38,205 nt of DNA. Source: Emcibacter sp. Lineage in GTDB: Bacteria; Pseudomonadota; Alphaproteobacteria; Sphingomonadales; Emcibacteraceae. Positions 7,122-15,154 of the stretch are shown here, piece by piece. A model generated the notes under the pieces. The model saw only the letters and a list, made by a program, of their open reading frames with translations. It was not told the origin of the DNA and did no database searches. Position 1 is the first letter of the stretch; each line of letters opens with the position of its first letter. The translations under genes and the position numbers were made by a program. The stretch is from positions 1-38,205 of the forward strand of contig JAJFIP010000090.1 of assembly GCA_021774875.1 (NCBI GenBank), written 5' to 3'.

Positions 7122-9118
7122 GATGATGATCCAGGTTCGGGCCTATATTGCATTTTCAGGTCCATAATATTTTTCAATCTTTTCAGCAACGACAGTATTT
7201 CAATTTGATACTGGGCCGCCGCTTCCATATTCCCCGCTTCCATACCCTGCACCGCATCACGGACAAGATCTTTTACTTGCAATGTAATCTGGGTTGTATT
7301 AATGCCTGATTTTGACAGAATCCGGCCCAGATCACTGATATTTACCGCCAGTTTTTTCTGAATTGCCATCCATTTATTTACATCGCCACCAAATGACTTT
7401 TTTGGAAGGTCAGTTGTAATTTCAGCTTTTTCATCATGGTTTCTAATTTCCAGACTGGCAAGTTCCAGATTGACCGCATTTTTCAGGACAAAAGACATGG
7501 CCTGGCGCTGGGTCTTTCTGATAATATTCAGCGTATCCTGCGCTTGGCTGAGGATCTGAAAATGCTCGTAGCCCTGCCCCGATAATATGTCCCCGTCACG
7601 ATAGATAAATCCATGCTCAAGATATGATATCAATTCGATGGCCTGATCAAATCTCTTATAGTGGCCATGGGTTAGAATTTTGCCATATATACGGCGCAAT
7701 TCCTTAACATCAACATTTTTAAAGTCATATTTTCCCGGGAGAGAATCCTTCTGCCCACTCAAAAACAGGATAATGACTTTGTCAATCTCCTGAAGCTGTT
7801 TTCTTATCCGGTCCACTTCCTTGCCCTGAAAAATGGTAAGTTTCAGGGCCGCCAGCAAAGCCAGTATGTCACTGGTGAACTGACCCCCGTCTCCATCTTC
7901 CATCTGGGCAGCCAAATCCCAAAGAATATCCCGGGCGCTGTTTAATTCATCTTCATTTTCTGGTTTGTTCAGACGCCAGTAAGCCGATCGCAGGGCCATA
8001 TAATAAATGGATGGTGTCTGCCCGTCATCGGGCGCGAGTCCCAATGCCATAATCTCCCGCGCCAATTTCTTCCTTATCTCTGGCTCGGTCTTTACCCGGG
8101 AGCGGATTTCAATGATTTTTCTTGCAAACGGATTAGAAAATTCCTTCGCCGGCAGAGATATGCCGGCAAGAATCTTTTGCTGTTTTTGTCCCGCCTGATC
8201 TGTCACTTCAACAATGAGGTCAACCGTGCTGCCGGCAAAGTCAGACGATGCCAGATTTATATAGACCTCCCCGGAAAATTCCCCGAGGTCAGAAACATCA
8301 AGCCGTGTCCGTTCTAGCAAGACATCTGTATCGCTCCCGGGTGCCACCACCCCGAAGACTACTTCCTGAATACCGAAATCATCGGATAAATGAAGCGACA
8401 AGCCAAATAATCCGTCCCCGGTCAGCATCTGGCGAAAGTCTGCCCTTTCAATGTTCGGGGCATCATCAGCCATTATGACTATGGGCCATTCTGCAATCTT
8501 CAGGCTGCCTTGCCTGATCTGCCACACGGTTTGATCTTTCAGGGTAAAATGTGCCACAAAACCGCTGTCCTCACCGGATAAAAATTCTACTTTATTTTGG
8601 CCGGCAAAGAAGGTTGGGGCATGGGCTATATTATTCACCCGAATTAGAATTTCGCTACCTTCCGGAATGGGTTTCATTCTGGCAAATTGTTCCGCATCCC
8701 CAGTCAGCAGTTCTGTAAATTCTTGCCGCCCCATATAGGCGGGTGGCGTCACTCTCACAATAATCTCAGCTACAGGATAGTCAAATATCGCCCTCGGCTT
8801 TACCGCTACCTCAAGCAGTCTTCTGGCATCAGATCCTGCCAATATTCCAGCAACAGACAGCAATATCATGGCTAGAAATGCGCCCTTGAGGCTCGCCTGC
8901 AGGCTCAGGGCGTTTTTTGTCATCAGGCCACGTGCGATAACGATCATCATCAACAGAGCCAGCAACCCATATACGCCAGCCTGTATCATGGGCGACATAT
9001 ATCCCCACGGATCAAGCAGAGACAGGGAAAGATACAATATATACAGCATTGCACCATAAAGCAGCCCGGCGAACAGGCCGCGCCAATTATCAATATGCTT
9101 AGCTTTTATTGCAGCCAT
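7118..9118 (-). CDS. DUF4175 / TIGR02302-family membrane protein
   Basis: A 666-residue protein with three predicted membrane segments in the first 110 residues, followed by a large extracytoplasmic part. The segment after the last helix (RAIFDYPVAEIIVRVTPPAYMGRQE) is characteristic of the DUF4175 family, which normally lies directly downstream of lysA in alphaproteobacteria, as here. Family members are often over 800 residues with a glutamine/glycine/proline-rich C-terminus; this copy lacks that tail and ends in a helical, charged region. The ATG overlaps the end of lysA by 13 bases. No catalytic residues are recognised and the function is unknown; the envelope location is inferred from topology. 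Confidence 0.85.
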   Translation of the reverse strand: MAAIKAKHIDNWRGLFAGLLYGAMLYILYLSLSLLDPWGYMSPMIQAGVYGLLALLMMIVIARGLMTKNALSLQASLKGAFLAMILLSVAGILAGSDARRLLEVAVKPRAIFDYPVAEIIVRVTPPAYMGRQEFTELLTGDAEQFARMKPIPEGSEILIRVNNIAHAPTFFAGQNKVEFLSGEDSGFVAHFTLKDQTVWQIRQGSLKIAEWPIVIMADDAPNIERADFRQMLTGDGLFGLSLHLSDDFGIQEVVFGVVAPGSDTDVLLERTRLDVSDLGEFSGEVYINLASSDFAGSTVDLIVEVTDQAGQKQQKILAGISLPAKEFSNPFARKIIEIRSRVKTEPEIRKKLAREIMALGLAPDDGQTPSIYYMALRSAYWRLNKPENEDELNSARDILWDLAAQMEDGDGGQFTSDILALLAALKLTIFQGKEVDRIRKQLQEIDKVIILFLSGQKDSLPGKYDFKNVDVKELRRIYGKILTHGHYKRFDQAIELISYLEHGFIYRDGDILSGQGYEHFQILSQAQDTLNIIRKTQRQAMSFVLKNAVNLELASLEIRNHDEKAEITTDLPKKSFGGDVNKWMAIQKKLAVNISDLGRILSKSGINTTQITLQVKDLVRDAVQGMEAGNMEAAAQYQIEILSLLKRLKNIMDLKMQYRPEPGSSS

Positions 9119-10368
9119 TGAGGAATCTTATCCAATCCAATGATGTCTTCATAATCAGGTCGAGCGCGGGTGATAGCATAGTCTGCGCCCTTGACCAACA
9201 CTTCAGGGATAAGTCGGCGGGTGTTATAAGTCGATGACATCACCGCACCATATGCCCCAGCCGACCTGATCACCACCAGATCACCAGAATTCAGTTCCGG
9301 CAATTGCCGCCCGCGGGCGAATGTGTCCCCGGTTTCACAGACCGGCCCCACCACATCATAGGGCACTGTCGGGGTATCACTTTCTCTCACTGCAACAATC
9401 TCATGATAGGCATTATACATGCTTGGTCTTACCAAATCGTTCATGGCCGCATCAATAATCAGGAATTTACGATCTTCACCCTGTTTGACAAAAATCACTT
9501 TTGACACAAGTATTCCAGCGTTGCCCACCAGCAAACGGCCCGGTTCAATGATAATCCGGCACCCAAGATGACCAACAATGCTTTTTACCATTTCACCATA
9601 TTCCAGCGGCAGTGGTGGTTTAGTCTCCTCCCGATCATAAGGAATCCCAAGCCCGCCACCCAAATCAAGTACAGATATATCATGACCATCGGAACGCAAG
9701 TCCTCTACCAGTGTAACAATGCGCCTGAAAGCCTCGGCAAATGGCTCAAGATCTGTGAGCTGTGAGCCAATATGAAGGTCCACACCCTGCACACGGATAC
9801 CGGGCAGCTTTGCCGCATCAGCATATATTTCCCGGGCTCGGGTCCAGGGTATGCCGAATTTATTTTCCGACATGCCAGTGGAAATCTTGGCATGGGTTTT
9901 GGCGTCCACATCGGGATTGATACGAAAGGAAATAGCTGCGACCTTGCCCATATCTGTTGCCACCCGGCTTAACTGAATCAGTTCCGGCTCTGATTCCACA
10001 TTGAATTGAAAAATATCCTGCCCAAGGGCAAAGGCCATCTCTTTTTCCGTCTTGGCCACCCCGGAATAAACAATCTTCGATGCAGAAATCCCAGCCTCCA
10101 GCGCACGGCGTAACTCGCCTTCGGATACTACATCGGCACCAGAGCCCTGATCTGCCAGTGTTTTGATTATGGCCTGATTGCTATTGGCTTTCACCGCATA
10201 GCACAATAGAAAGTCATGGCCTGTAAAGGCCTGACAAAAGACATTATAATGACGAATCAGAGTTTCCGTGGAATAGCAGTAAAAAGGCGTGCCGACCTGC
10301 TCGGCAATTTCACCTACAGCCAAATCTTCTGCATATATTTCACCCTTTTTGAAGCCAAAATGGTCCAT
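9106..10368 (-). CDS. lysA: Diaminopimelate decarboxylase
   Basis: A 420-residue fold-type III PLP enzyme that decarboxylates meso-diaminopimelate to lysine, the last lysine-synthesis step. Motifs include the PLP-binding Lys in LLCYAVKANSN (near residue 60), HIGSQ, the glycine-rich phosphate loop LDLGGGLGIPY, the EPGR substrate motif, and CETGDTFA with the active-site Cys contributed across the dimer. A tyrosine-containing GAYGAVMSSTYN motif is near the C-terminus. Length is standard. It sits after argH and the short lptM gene, an order conserved in many proteobacteria. The ATG at 10368 has only a weak Shine-Dalgarno, so its translation may depend on coupling with lptM, whose stop lies 22 bases upstream. 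Confidence 0.95.
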   Translation of the reverse strand: MDHFGFKKGEIYAEDLAVGEIAEQVGTPFYCYSTETLIRHYNVFCQAFTGHDFLLCYAVKANSNQAIIKTLADQGSGADVVSEGELRRALEAGISASKIVYSGVAKTEKEMAFALGQDIFQFNVESEPELIQLSRVATDMGKVAAISFRINPDVDAKTHAKISTGMSENKFGIPWTRAREIYADAAKLPGIRVQGVDLHIGSQLTDLEPFAEAFRRIVTLVEDLRSDGHDISVLDLGGGLGIPYDREETKPPLPLEYGEMVKSIVGHLGCRIIIEPGRLLVGNAGILVSKVIFVKQGEDRKFLIIDAAMNDLVRPSMYNAYHEIVAVRESDTPTVPYDVVGPVCETGDTFARGRQLPELNSGDLVVIRSAGAYGAVMSSTYNTRRLIPEVLVKGADYAITRARPDYEDIIGLDKIPQWLQ

Positions 10369-10390
10369 AGGCTTAAACTTTCTGTTTTAC

Positions 10391-10495
10391 TTAAGAATTT
10401 TCATAACCGGGCGGCGGCAGCAAATCCCCGCGCTTACCGCAGGAGGTCAACCCCAGAATCAGTCCCAGATATAAAATAATAATTAATATCCGCAT
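10391..10495 (-). CDS. lptM: Small lipoprotein, LptM-type (34 residues)
   Basis: A 34-codon gene in the argH-lysA gap. The hydrophobic signal (MRILIIILYLGLILG) ends in a lipobox, LTSC, with Cys19 as the predicted lipidated residue, followed by GKRGDLLPPPGY. The CGxKGxLxxPP pattern after the lipidated Cys is the hallmark of the short lipoprotein family that includes E. coli YifL, renamed LptM, which assists assembly of the LptDE lipopolysaccharide translocon. The ATG lies six bases after the argH stop, with AAGGA about nine bases upstream inside the argH end. The position just before lysA is conserved. The presence of lptE elsewhere in the window is consistent with the proposed role. Functional equivalence to E. 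coli LptM is inferred from the motif. Confidence 0.82.
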   Translation of the reverse strand: MRILIIILYLGLILGLTSCGKRGDLLPPPGYENS

Positions 10496-10501
10496 TATTC
10501 T

Positions 10502-11935
10502 TTATCCTTGTGCATATCTCTCAATGCGTTCTTTGGCCGCTTTAGCCTGTGCCAACACCTGCTCAGGTGCCGTGCCGCCAAAGCTTGTCCGGCTCTTCAC
10601 AGAACTTTCCACACTGAGTACAGAAAAAACATCCCCGGTGATTTTTGGCTCCACTGTCTGCATTTCCTTGAGTGTCAGGCCCTCAAGGTCACAGCCCTTG
10701 CCCTCGGCCAGCGCCACAAGGGAACCGGTGACATGATGAGCATTGCGGAAGGGCATGTCCAGCACCCGCACCAGCCAATCGGCCAGATCCGTTGCCGTAA
10801 TAAAACCACTTTCTGTTGCCTTCTTGCATGCTGCCTCATTGACGGTCATATCCCCGATCATGCCCGTCATGGCAGCAATGATCAGGGAAAAGGCATTGGC
10901 CGCATCAAAGGTGGCCTCCTTGTCTTCCTGCATATCCTTGCTATAGGCCAGCGGCAGTCCTTTCATCACCACGAGCAGACTGGACAGTGCACCAATGATC
11001 CGCCCCGACTTGGCGCGGCAAAGTTCCGCCGCATCGGGATTACGTTTTTGCGGCATGATGGATGAGCCAGTGGTAAATTTATCGCTTAAGCCAATAAAGT
11101 TAAACTGGGCCGATGACCAGATAACAATTTCTTCGGCCAGCCTTGATACATGGGTGGCACTTATGGCGGCAACACTCAGAAATTCAAGGGCAAAATCCCG
11201 GTCAGACACACTGTCCAGACTATTGGCCGTTGGATCGCGAAATTTCAGGGCATCCGCCGTCTGAAACCGGTCAATGGGAAAAGATGTGCCGGCCAGAGCC
11301 GCCGCCCCGAGAGGACATTCATTAAGTCGCCCGCGCGCATCCCGCAGCCGGTCACGGTCACGGGTGAACATCTCGAAATAGGCCAGCAGATGATGGCCAA
11401 AGGTCACTGGCTGCGCCGATTGCAGATGGGTAAAGCCCGGCAATATCAATGCGGAATTTTGCTCTGCCTTGGCGACAAGAACCACTTGCAAGCCTTTAAG
11501 CGCCTGATCCATCAGATCCATGGCATCCCTGACCCACAGCTTGAAATCGGTGGCAACCTGATCATTTCGTGACCGGGCCGTATGCAGTCGCCCGGCGACA
11601 TCGCCGTTAATTTCAGTTAACCGCGCTTCCACATGCATATGAATATCTTCCAAGGCCGGGTCGTAAGTGAAATTTTCGGCTTCGATTTCTGATCTCACCT
11701 GATCAAGGCCCGCAAGAATTTTTTCCCCATCTGCCGATGAAATAATTTTCTGCACCACCAGCATTTGACAATGGGCTATGGAGCCGCGAATATCCTGGGC
11801 GTATAAAATCTTGTCAAAATCAATTGAAGCATTGATTTTTTCCATGATTTCCGCTGGACCTACCGCAAACCTGCCGCCCCACAGGCTATTCGCCTGACCC
11901 GATGATGTGTCTTTTTCTGATGCCATAACCTTCAC
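10502..11935 (-). CDS. argH: Argininosuccinate lyase
   Basis: A 477-residue member of the aspartase/fumarase superfamily that cleaves argininosuccinate to arginine and fumarate. It shows the N-terminal [10 protein letters not shown] motif, the HTARSRNDQ loop, THLQSAQP with the catalytic His region, and the superfamily signature [12 protein letters not shown] holding the catalytic Ser. Length is normal. The open frame starts with GTG at 11935; an in-frame ATG three codons later (11926) is an alternative, and neither has a convincing ribosome-binding site. It is the first gene of the argH-lptM-lysA-DUF4175 block and diverges from the TlpA-like gene across 158 bases. Confidence 0.95.
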   Translation of the reverse strand: MKVMASEKDTSSGQANSLWGGRFAVGPAEIMEKINASIDFDKILYAQDIRGSIAHCQMLVVQKIISSADGEKILAGLDQVRSEIEAENFTYDPALEDIHMHVEARLTEINGDVAGRLHTARSRNDQVATDFKLWVRDAMDLMDQALKGLQVVLVAKAEQNSALILPGFTHLQSAQPVTFGHHLLAYFEMFTRDRDRLRDARGRLNECPLGAAALAGTSFPIDRFQTADALKFRDPTANSLDSVSDRDFALEFLSVAAISATHVSRLAEEIVIWSSAQFNFIGLSDKFTTGSSIMPQKRNPDAAELCRAKSGRIIGALSSLLVVMKGLPLAYSKDMQEDKEATFDAANAFSLIIAAMTGMIGDMTVNEAACKKATESGFITATDLADWLVRVLDMPFRNAHHVTGSLVALAEGKGCDLEGLTLKEMQTVEPKITGDVFSVLSVESSVKSRTSFGGTAPEQVLAQAKAAKERIERYAQG

Positions 11936-12031
11936 TCATTTATTACAGACCCTAAGGCGGGAAATACGATAATCCGGTGTCTTAGGCAAGCTTTATAGAT
12001 TCTGATCACAAAAAACTGAACAGATAGCCTC

Positions 12032-12048
12032 TTGTGCATTTGGCACAA
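12032..12048. promoter_or_regulatory. 17-base inverted repeat between argH and tlpA-like gene
   Basis: TTGTGC-ATTTG-GCACAA is a perfect 6+6 inverted repeat with a 5-base centre. It lies 46 bases before the tlpA-like ATG and about 97 bases before argH. It fits the loose T-N11-A layout of LysR-type sites, but no specific regulator is identified. Confidence 0.4.
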
Positions 12049-12093
12049 CATCCCTAGTTTAGGTTCTGGTTTCAGAAAAATAAAGCAAAGAGT

Positions 12094-12699
12094 ATGAATA
12101 AAAATCTTTTAATGATCGTGGCTTTTGTAGTGCTTATACTCAGTGGAATATTCCTGCTTGGCCCCACTGATAATATTGATGACCCGCGTGATGTTGAACT
12201 GATTTCACTGGACAGCAGTATGCAGGGCGGCAAGGTATTGTTCAGAACGTACCCTGACCGGCCCGCCATTCCCAATATAAGAATAAGAGATGAAGCCGGA
12301 AATCCCATTACCCTGAATGATATTGTTCAGGAAAATCCCGGTCAAAGCCTGTTGGTCAATTTCTGGGCCACATGGTGCTTTCCCTGCCGGGAGGAAATGC
12401 CCGATCTGGATGCCTTGCAAACTAGGCGCGGTGGAGATAATTTCAGGGTGGTCCTTATTTCTGTTGACCGGGGCGGTGTGAAACCGTCGCGCATGTTCCT
12501 CGACAAAATCGGTGTCAAAAATCTTGATCTTTATTATGATGAAAAGGGCATTCTCGGTACCGCCATGAAAACCATTGGCTATCCAACTACTATCCTGATC
12601 AACAAGGATGGCAGACAAGTTGGACTCATGACCGGATCAGCCCACTGGAATTCCCAGAGCGCCCATGCCCTGATCGATCGCCTTCTTGCCGATGAATAA
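12094..12699 (+). CDS. TlpA-like membrane-anchored thiol:disulfide oxidoreductase
   Basis: A 201-residue protein with an uncleaved-looking N-terminal membrane segment (residues 5-23) and a periplasmic thioredoxin domain (about residues 55-200). The redox motif is Cys95-Phe-Pro-Cys98 within FWATWCFPCREEMP. The cis-proline loop is GYPTTILI, and the DxxG-type extra insertion of TlpA/ResA proteins is present. Such proteins reduce periplasmic disulfides in cytochrome c or cytochrome oxidase assembly. The gene begins 158 bases from divergent argH, an arrangement common in alphaproteobacteria, with a purine-rich AAAGAG before the ATG. It converges on the stress-protein gene with only six bases between stops. 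The redox partner is unknown. Confidence 0.87.
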   Translation: MNKNLLMIVAFVVLILSGIFLLGPTDNIDDPRDVELISLDSSMQGGKVLFRTYPDRPAIPNIRIRDEAGNPITLNDIVQENPGQSLLVNFWATWCFPCREEMPDLDALQTRRGGDNFRVVLISVDRGGVKPSRMFLDKIGVKNLDLYYDEKGILGTAMKTIGYPTTILINKDGRQVGLMTGSAHWNSQSAHALIDRLLADE

Positions 12700-12705
12700 C
12701 CTAGC

Positions 12706-13149
12706 CTAGGGTACTACCGTGACCGGAACAGTTGCCTTCTGCAAAATCCCGTAAGCCACGCTTCCCAAGCCTAGTCTGGCCAGCAAACCGCGACTTTTAT
12801 GACCGATGAAAATTTGATCAGCCTTATGTTCATCAGCCAATGAACAGATAATCTCTGCCGCATGACCCACCTGAACATGGGATTCTATGGTAACACCATC
12901 TGCTGCCAGCTTGTCGCGGGCGGGGGCCAGTATATCCTGCTCGGCAGTTTCCAGCTGTTCCATATGCTGACTGTGACGCATGGCCAGTTCTTCAACTGAC
13001 ATCACATCAAATTCGGACCAGTCCACAATATAAATCAGTAATAATGTGCCACCGCCACGCACTTTCAATTTCTCGATAGCAAGTGCCGCGGCCCGCATAC
13101 TAAGTTCACCGCCGTCATAGCCAACAATATATTTCACTTGATCTGACAT
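12706..13149 (-). CDS. Universal stress protein (UspA family), candidate Fnr target
   Basis: A 147-residue single Usp domain. It opens with KYIVGYDGGELSMRA, has the conserved Asp of the ATP-binding fold (IYIVDWSEFD), and ends with the nucleotide-binding motif IGHKSRGLLARLGLGSVAYGILQKA, a G-2x-G-9x-G(S) pattern, so ATP binding is likely. Such proteins are often induced under anaerobiosis or growth arrest. The upstream region carries a TATAAT hexamer (13181-13186) and a perfect Fnr-type palindrome centred 41.5 bases above the predicted start, and the adjacent divergent gene encodes an Fnr-type regulator. Induction under oxygen limitation is therefore a sequence-based inference. The ATG has a GGAGAT element in a normal position upstream. 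Confidence 0.88.
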   Translation of the reverse strand: MSDQVKYIVGYDGGELSMRAAALAIEKLKVRGGGTLLLIYIVDWSEFDVMSVEELAMRHSQHMEQLETAEQDILAPARDKLAADGVTIESHVQVGHAAEIICSLADEHKADQIFIGHKSRGLLARLGLGSVAYGILQKATVPVTVVP

Positions 13150-13180
13150 TTATATATCTCCTGCTTTATTTCACAACTTT

Positions 13181-13186
13181 ATTATA
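13181..13186 (-). promoter_or_regulatory. -10 box of the usp promoter
   Basis: The minus strand reads TATAAT, a perfect -10 hexamer. The predicted transcription start is near 13174, about 25 bases before the usp ATG. No sigma-70 -35 is needed, because the Fnr-type palindrome occupies the class II activator position. Confidence 0.6.
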
Positions 13187-13208
13187 CTTTAAAAGATTGA
13201 AATCAAAT

Positions 13209-13222
13209 TTGACCACTGTCAA
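13209..13222. promoter_or_regulatory. Fnr/FixK-type binding site
   Basis: TTGACCACTGTCAA is a perfect palindrome of half-sites TTGAC and GTCAA separated by four bases, fitting the Fnr/FixK/Anr consensus TTGAY-N4-RTCAA. Its centre (13215.5) lies exactly at -41.5 for the usp -10 box. It lies near -34.5 for a TATAAT at 13238-13243 facing the fnr gene, which would predict activation of usp and autorepression of fnr. Confidence 0.75.
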
Positions 13223-13357
13223 GTATCTATAGTAGAGTATAATAATTCATATGTTTTTTTATGTTAAATATGATATAAACTTTTAAAGTTATAAAAATAA
13301 TACGGGTTTAAGTTTAGCTGCTAATAAAAATATACGTTTTTTCAGGGACCAGGTAAA

Positions 13358-14125
13358 TTGAGCATATCACCATATAGTTATTCCGGCTCCAAGCCAAAAG
13401 CATCCATTCGGCTGGCAGCCAATAGTTGCCCTTTTAATACGGCCTGCGAAGGATGCTCATCCCGGCATATTTCATTATGCAACGTTCTGGACTCCAATGA
13501 TCTGAAAAGCTTTTCAAAACTTTCGACAGATTTTCAAAAAGCCGCCAAACAGATAATCTGTGCTGAAGATGAAAAGGCTGAACATATTTATAATATCAGA
13601 AGCGGGGCTGTACGGCTTTCTAAAATGCTGTCAGATGGCCGACGTCAGATAACCGGTTTCTTGTTTGCCGGAGATTTTTTTGGGCTGTCGTGCAAGGATA
13701 AATACAGCTTTACCGCCGAAGCCATTACCGAAGTTAAGATATGCCGCTTCAACCGGACAAAAATCATAGAATCCTTCCAGGATTATCCCAGATTAGGTGA
13801 GCGGGTCTTTGACATGACCCGTACCGAGCTGAATTCAACCCATGATCAAATGCTTCTTCTGGGACGAAAAACCGCCAAGGAAAAGCTCTGCTCCTTCCTG
13901 ATCATCATGAAGGAGAAATCAGGTCGCATCAACGTGCGGGACGAGAATGAAGTGGATATTCCCATGAGCCGGTCCGACATAGCTGATTATCTGGGGCTGA
14001 CAGTTGAAACCGTAAGCCGGCAATTCACAAATCTCCATAAACTGGGACTTATTGAGCTGGACGGTGCCCACAGGGTTTTCCTGAAAAACTCCAAGGCACT
14101 TTTGGCCTTGGCCGAAGGTGAATAA
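13358..14125 (+). CDS. fnr: Crp/Fnr-family oxygen-responsive regulator (FnrN-type)
   Basis: A 255-residue regulator. The N-terminal cluster Cys24, Cys30, Cys33, Cys41 (CEGCSSRHISLC) matches the alphaproteobacterial FnrN iron-sulphur site, and Cys129 (EVKICRF) aligns with the fourth ligand, Cys122 of E. coli FNR. A cyclic-nucleotide-type beta-roll (about residues 55-150) and dimer helix precede a winged helix-turn-helix whose recognition helix LTVETVSRQF has the Glu, Ser and Arg that read TTGA half-sites. The start is TTG with AGGGACCAGG upstream; no earlier ATG is in frame. It diverges from usp around a matching binding site. A FixK lacking the cluster is unlikely given the cysteines. Confidence 0.9.
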   Translation: MSISPYSYSGSKPKASIRLAANSCPFNTACEGCSSRHISLCNVLDSNDLKSFSKLSTDFQKAAKQIICAEDEKAEHIYNIRSGAVRLSKMLSDGRRQITGFLFAGDFFGLSCKDKYSFTAEAITEVKICRFNRTKIIESFQDYPRLGERVFDMTRTELNSTHDQMLLLGRKTAKEKLCSFLIIMKEKSGRINVRDENEVDIPMSRSDIADYLGLTVETVSRQFTNLHKLGLIELDGAHRVFLKNSKALLALAEGE

Positions 14126-14154
14126 ATTTTACCCCTAAAAACTATTAAATTCTC

Positions 14155-14182
14155 TTGACAGAAGGCGCGGGAACGCTATATT
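14155..14182 (+). promoter_or_regulatory. Strong sigma-70 promoter of rplU-rpmA
   Basis: TTGACA, a 16-base spacer and TATATT, followed by a GC-rich discriminator (TCGGCC), form a typical ribosomal-protein promoter. The start is predicted near 14189, giving a leader of about 120 bases. The GC-rich discriminator is typical of promoters inhibited during the stringent response. Confidence 0.75.
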
Positions 14183-14199
14183 TCGGCCACTTTGTTAAT

Positions 14200-14277
14200 C
14201 GGGATCAGAGTCCCGAAGAAAAAAGATGACAATCGTCATACCCCGGTCCTTAAATACTGACAGTAATCAGTTACCGG
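14200..14277 (+). promoter_or_regulatory. Structured leader of the rplU transcript
   Basis: Three hairpins can be drawn in the leader. CGGGA/TCCCG pair around a 6-base loop (14200-14215). ATGAC/GTCAT pair around AATC (14226-14239). A nested stem has CCGGT (14243-14247) with ACCGG (14273-14277), and inside it ACTGA with TCAGT. The set could be a site for autoregulation by a ribosomal protein, but it matches no known leader family that I recognise. Confidence 0.4.
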
Positions 14278-14308
14278 CTATGACCAGAAGAAAAATAAGG
14301 AAACAGTT

Positions 14309-14815
14309 ATGTTTGCAGTCGTCAAAACCGGTGCAAAGCAATATAAAGTTGCTGCTGGTGATGTAATTAAAGTTGAAAAGCTGGATGGTGATGCCGGTGC
14401 CAAAGTTACCCTGGACCATATATTGATGGTTGGTGATGATAACGGCGTCAAGGTCGGCACCCCGACAATTTCAGGCACCGTGGTAACTGCTGAAATTCTT
14501 GAACAGTCCCGCGCCGCGAAAATCATTGTTTTCAAGAAAAAACGTCGCCATAATTACCGGCGCAAAAAAGGCCATCGTCAGCAACAGACAGTATTGCGGA
14601 TTCTGGAAATCGGCAAACCTGTGGTAAAGAAAGCAGCTCCTAAAAAGGCGGCTCCTGCCAAGGTAGAAAAAGCAGCCGAAAAGCCGGTAGCAAAAAAGCC
14701 GGCAGCAAAAAAACCGGCCACGAAAAAAACAGCGGCTAAGAAACCAGCCGTAAAGAAAACAGCTACTAAAAAAACAGCGGCTAAGAAAACCACTAAGAAA
14801 CCTGAGGAGAAATAA
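14309..14815 (+). CDS. rplU: 50S ribosomal protein L21 with basic C-terminal extension
   Basis: L21 of the large ribosomal subunit, 168 residues. The first 103 or so residues are canonical: [13 protein letters not shown] at the start, then [11 protein letters not shown] and [17 protein letters not shown], which contacts 23S rRNA, ending at LRILEI. The remaining 60-65 residues are a lysine/alanine/proline repeat tail resembling histone H1-like or AlgP-like tails. Such tails are seen on L21 of many alphaproteobacteria; they probably bind nucleic acid non-specifically. AAGGA lies eight bases before the ATG. rpmA follows two bases after the stop, as is nearly universal. The promoter lies just upstream, with a structured leader. 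Confidence 0.96.
   Translation: MFAVVKTGAKQYKVAAGDVIKVEKLDGDAGAKVTLDHILMVGDDNGVKVGTPTISGTVVTAEILEQSRAAKIIVFKKKRRHNYRRKKGHRQQQTVLRILEIGKPVVKKAAPKKAAPAKVEKAAEKPVAKKPAAKKPATKKTAAKKPAVKKTATKKTAAKKTTKKPEEK
14627..14812 (+). repeat. Lysine/alanine-rich repeat tail of rplU
   Basis: The 3' part of rplU is built from short imperfect repeats of codons for KKAAP, KKPA and KKTAA. One unit coding KKTAAKK occurs several times with near-identical DNA, for example around 14726 and 14771. The A-rich, repeated DNA is prone to slippage, so tail length is expected to vary between strains. Confidence 0.7.
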
Positions 14816-14817
14816 CA

Positions 14818-15072
14818 ATGGCACATAAAAAAGCTGGCGGTAGTTCCAATAACGGTCGCGACTCAGCAGGTCGTCGCCTTGGTGTAAAGAAATATGCTGG
14901 TGAAGCGGTTATCCCCGGTAACATCATCGTCCGTCAACGGGGAACAAAATTCTACCCGGCAGACAATGTTGGCATGGGCAAGGATCACACCCTCTTTGCC
15001 CTCACAGAAGGAAAAGTACGTTTCTACAAAGGCAAACAAAAACGCAGCTTCGTCTGTGTTGACGAAGCCTGA
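14818..15072 (+). CDS. rpmA: 50S ribosomal protein L27
   Basis: An 84-residue L27 with the canonical N-terminus [16 protein letters not shown], which reaches the peptidyl-transferase centre, followed by [11 protein letters not shown] and the [12 protein letters not shown] motif. There is no N-terminal cleavage extension of the Firmicutes type, so the protein is used as synthesised. It begins two bases after rplU with GAGGAG upstream of its ATG, inside the end of the rplU tail. A strong intrinsic terminator follows 30 bases after its stop. Confidence 0.97.
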   Translation: MAHKKAGGSSNNGRDSAGRRLGVKKYAGEAVIPGNIIVRQRGTKFYPADNVGMGKDHTLFALTEGKVRFYKGKQKRSFVCVDEA

Positions 15073-15102
15073 AACTTACATCTTCAAAGTGACAGATTCC
15101 AG

Positions 15103-15130
15103 AAGGGGAGTGATTTTCATTCCCCTTTTT
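15103..15130 (+). terminator. Intrinsic terminator after rpmA
   Basis: GGGGAGTGA pairs with TCATTCCCC (one G-T pair) around a three-base loop, and flanking A residues pair with the first T residues of a TTTTT run. This is a classic rho-independent terminator, placed only 24 bases before the obgE ATG. Confidence 0.85.
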
Positions 15131-15154
15131 CCTATTTATGGATAGACTGCTGAC

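Noticed and set aside
13197-13206. Second Fnr-like site TTGAAATCAA next to the palindrome
   Set aside because: The half-sites are two bases apart instead of four, so it does not fit the Fnr consensus.
14226-14366. A 46-codon open frame in the rplU leader overlapping the rplU start
   Set aside because: It runs through the leader hairpins, has only a poor GAAG Shine-Dalgarno, overlaps rplU out of frame, and encodes nothing recognisable. Kept only as a possible short upstream frame.
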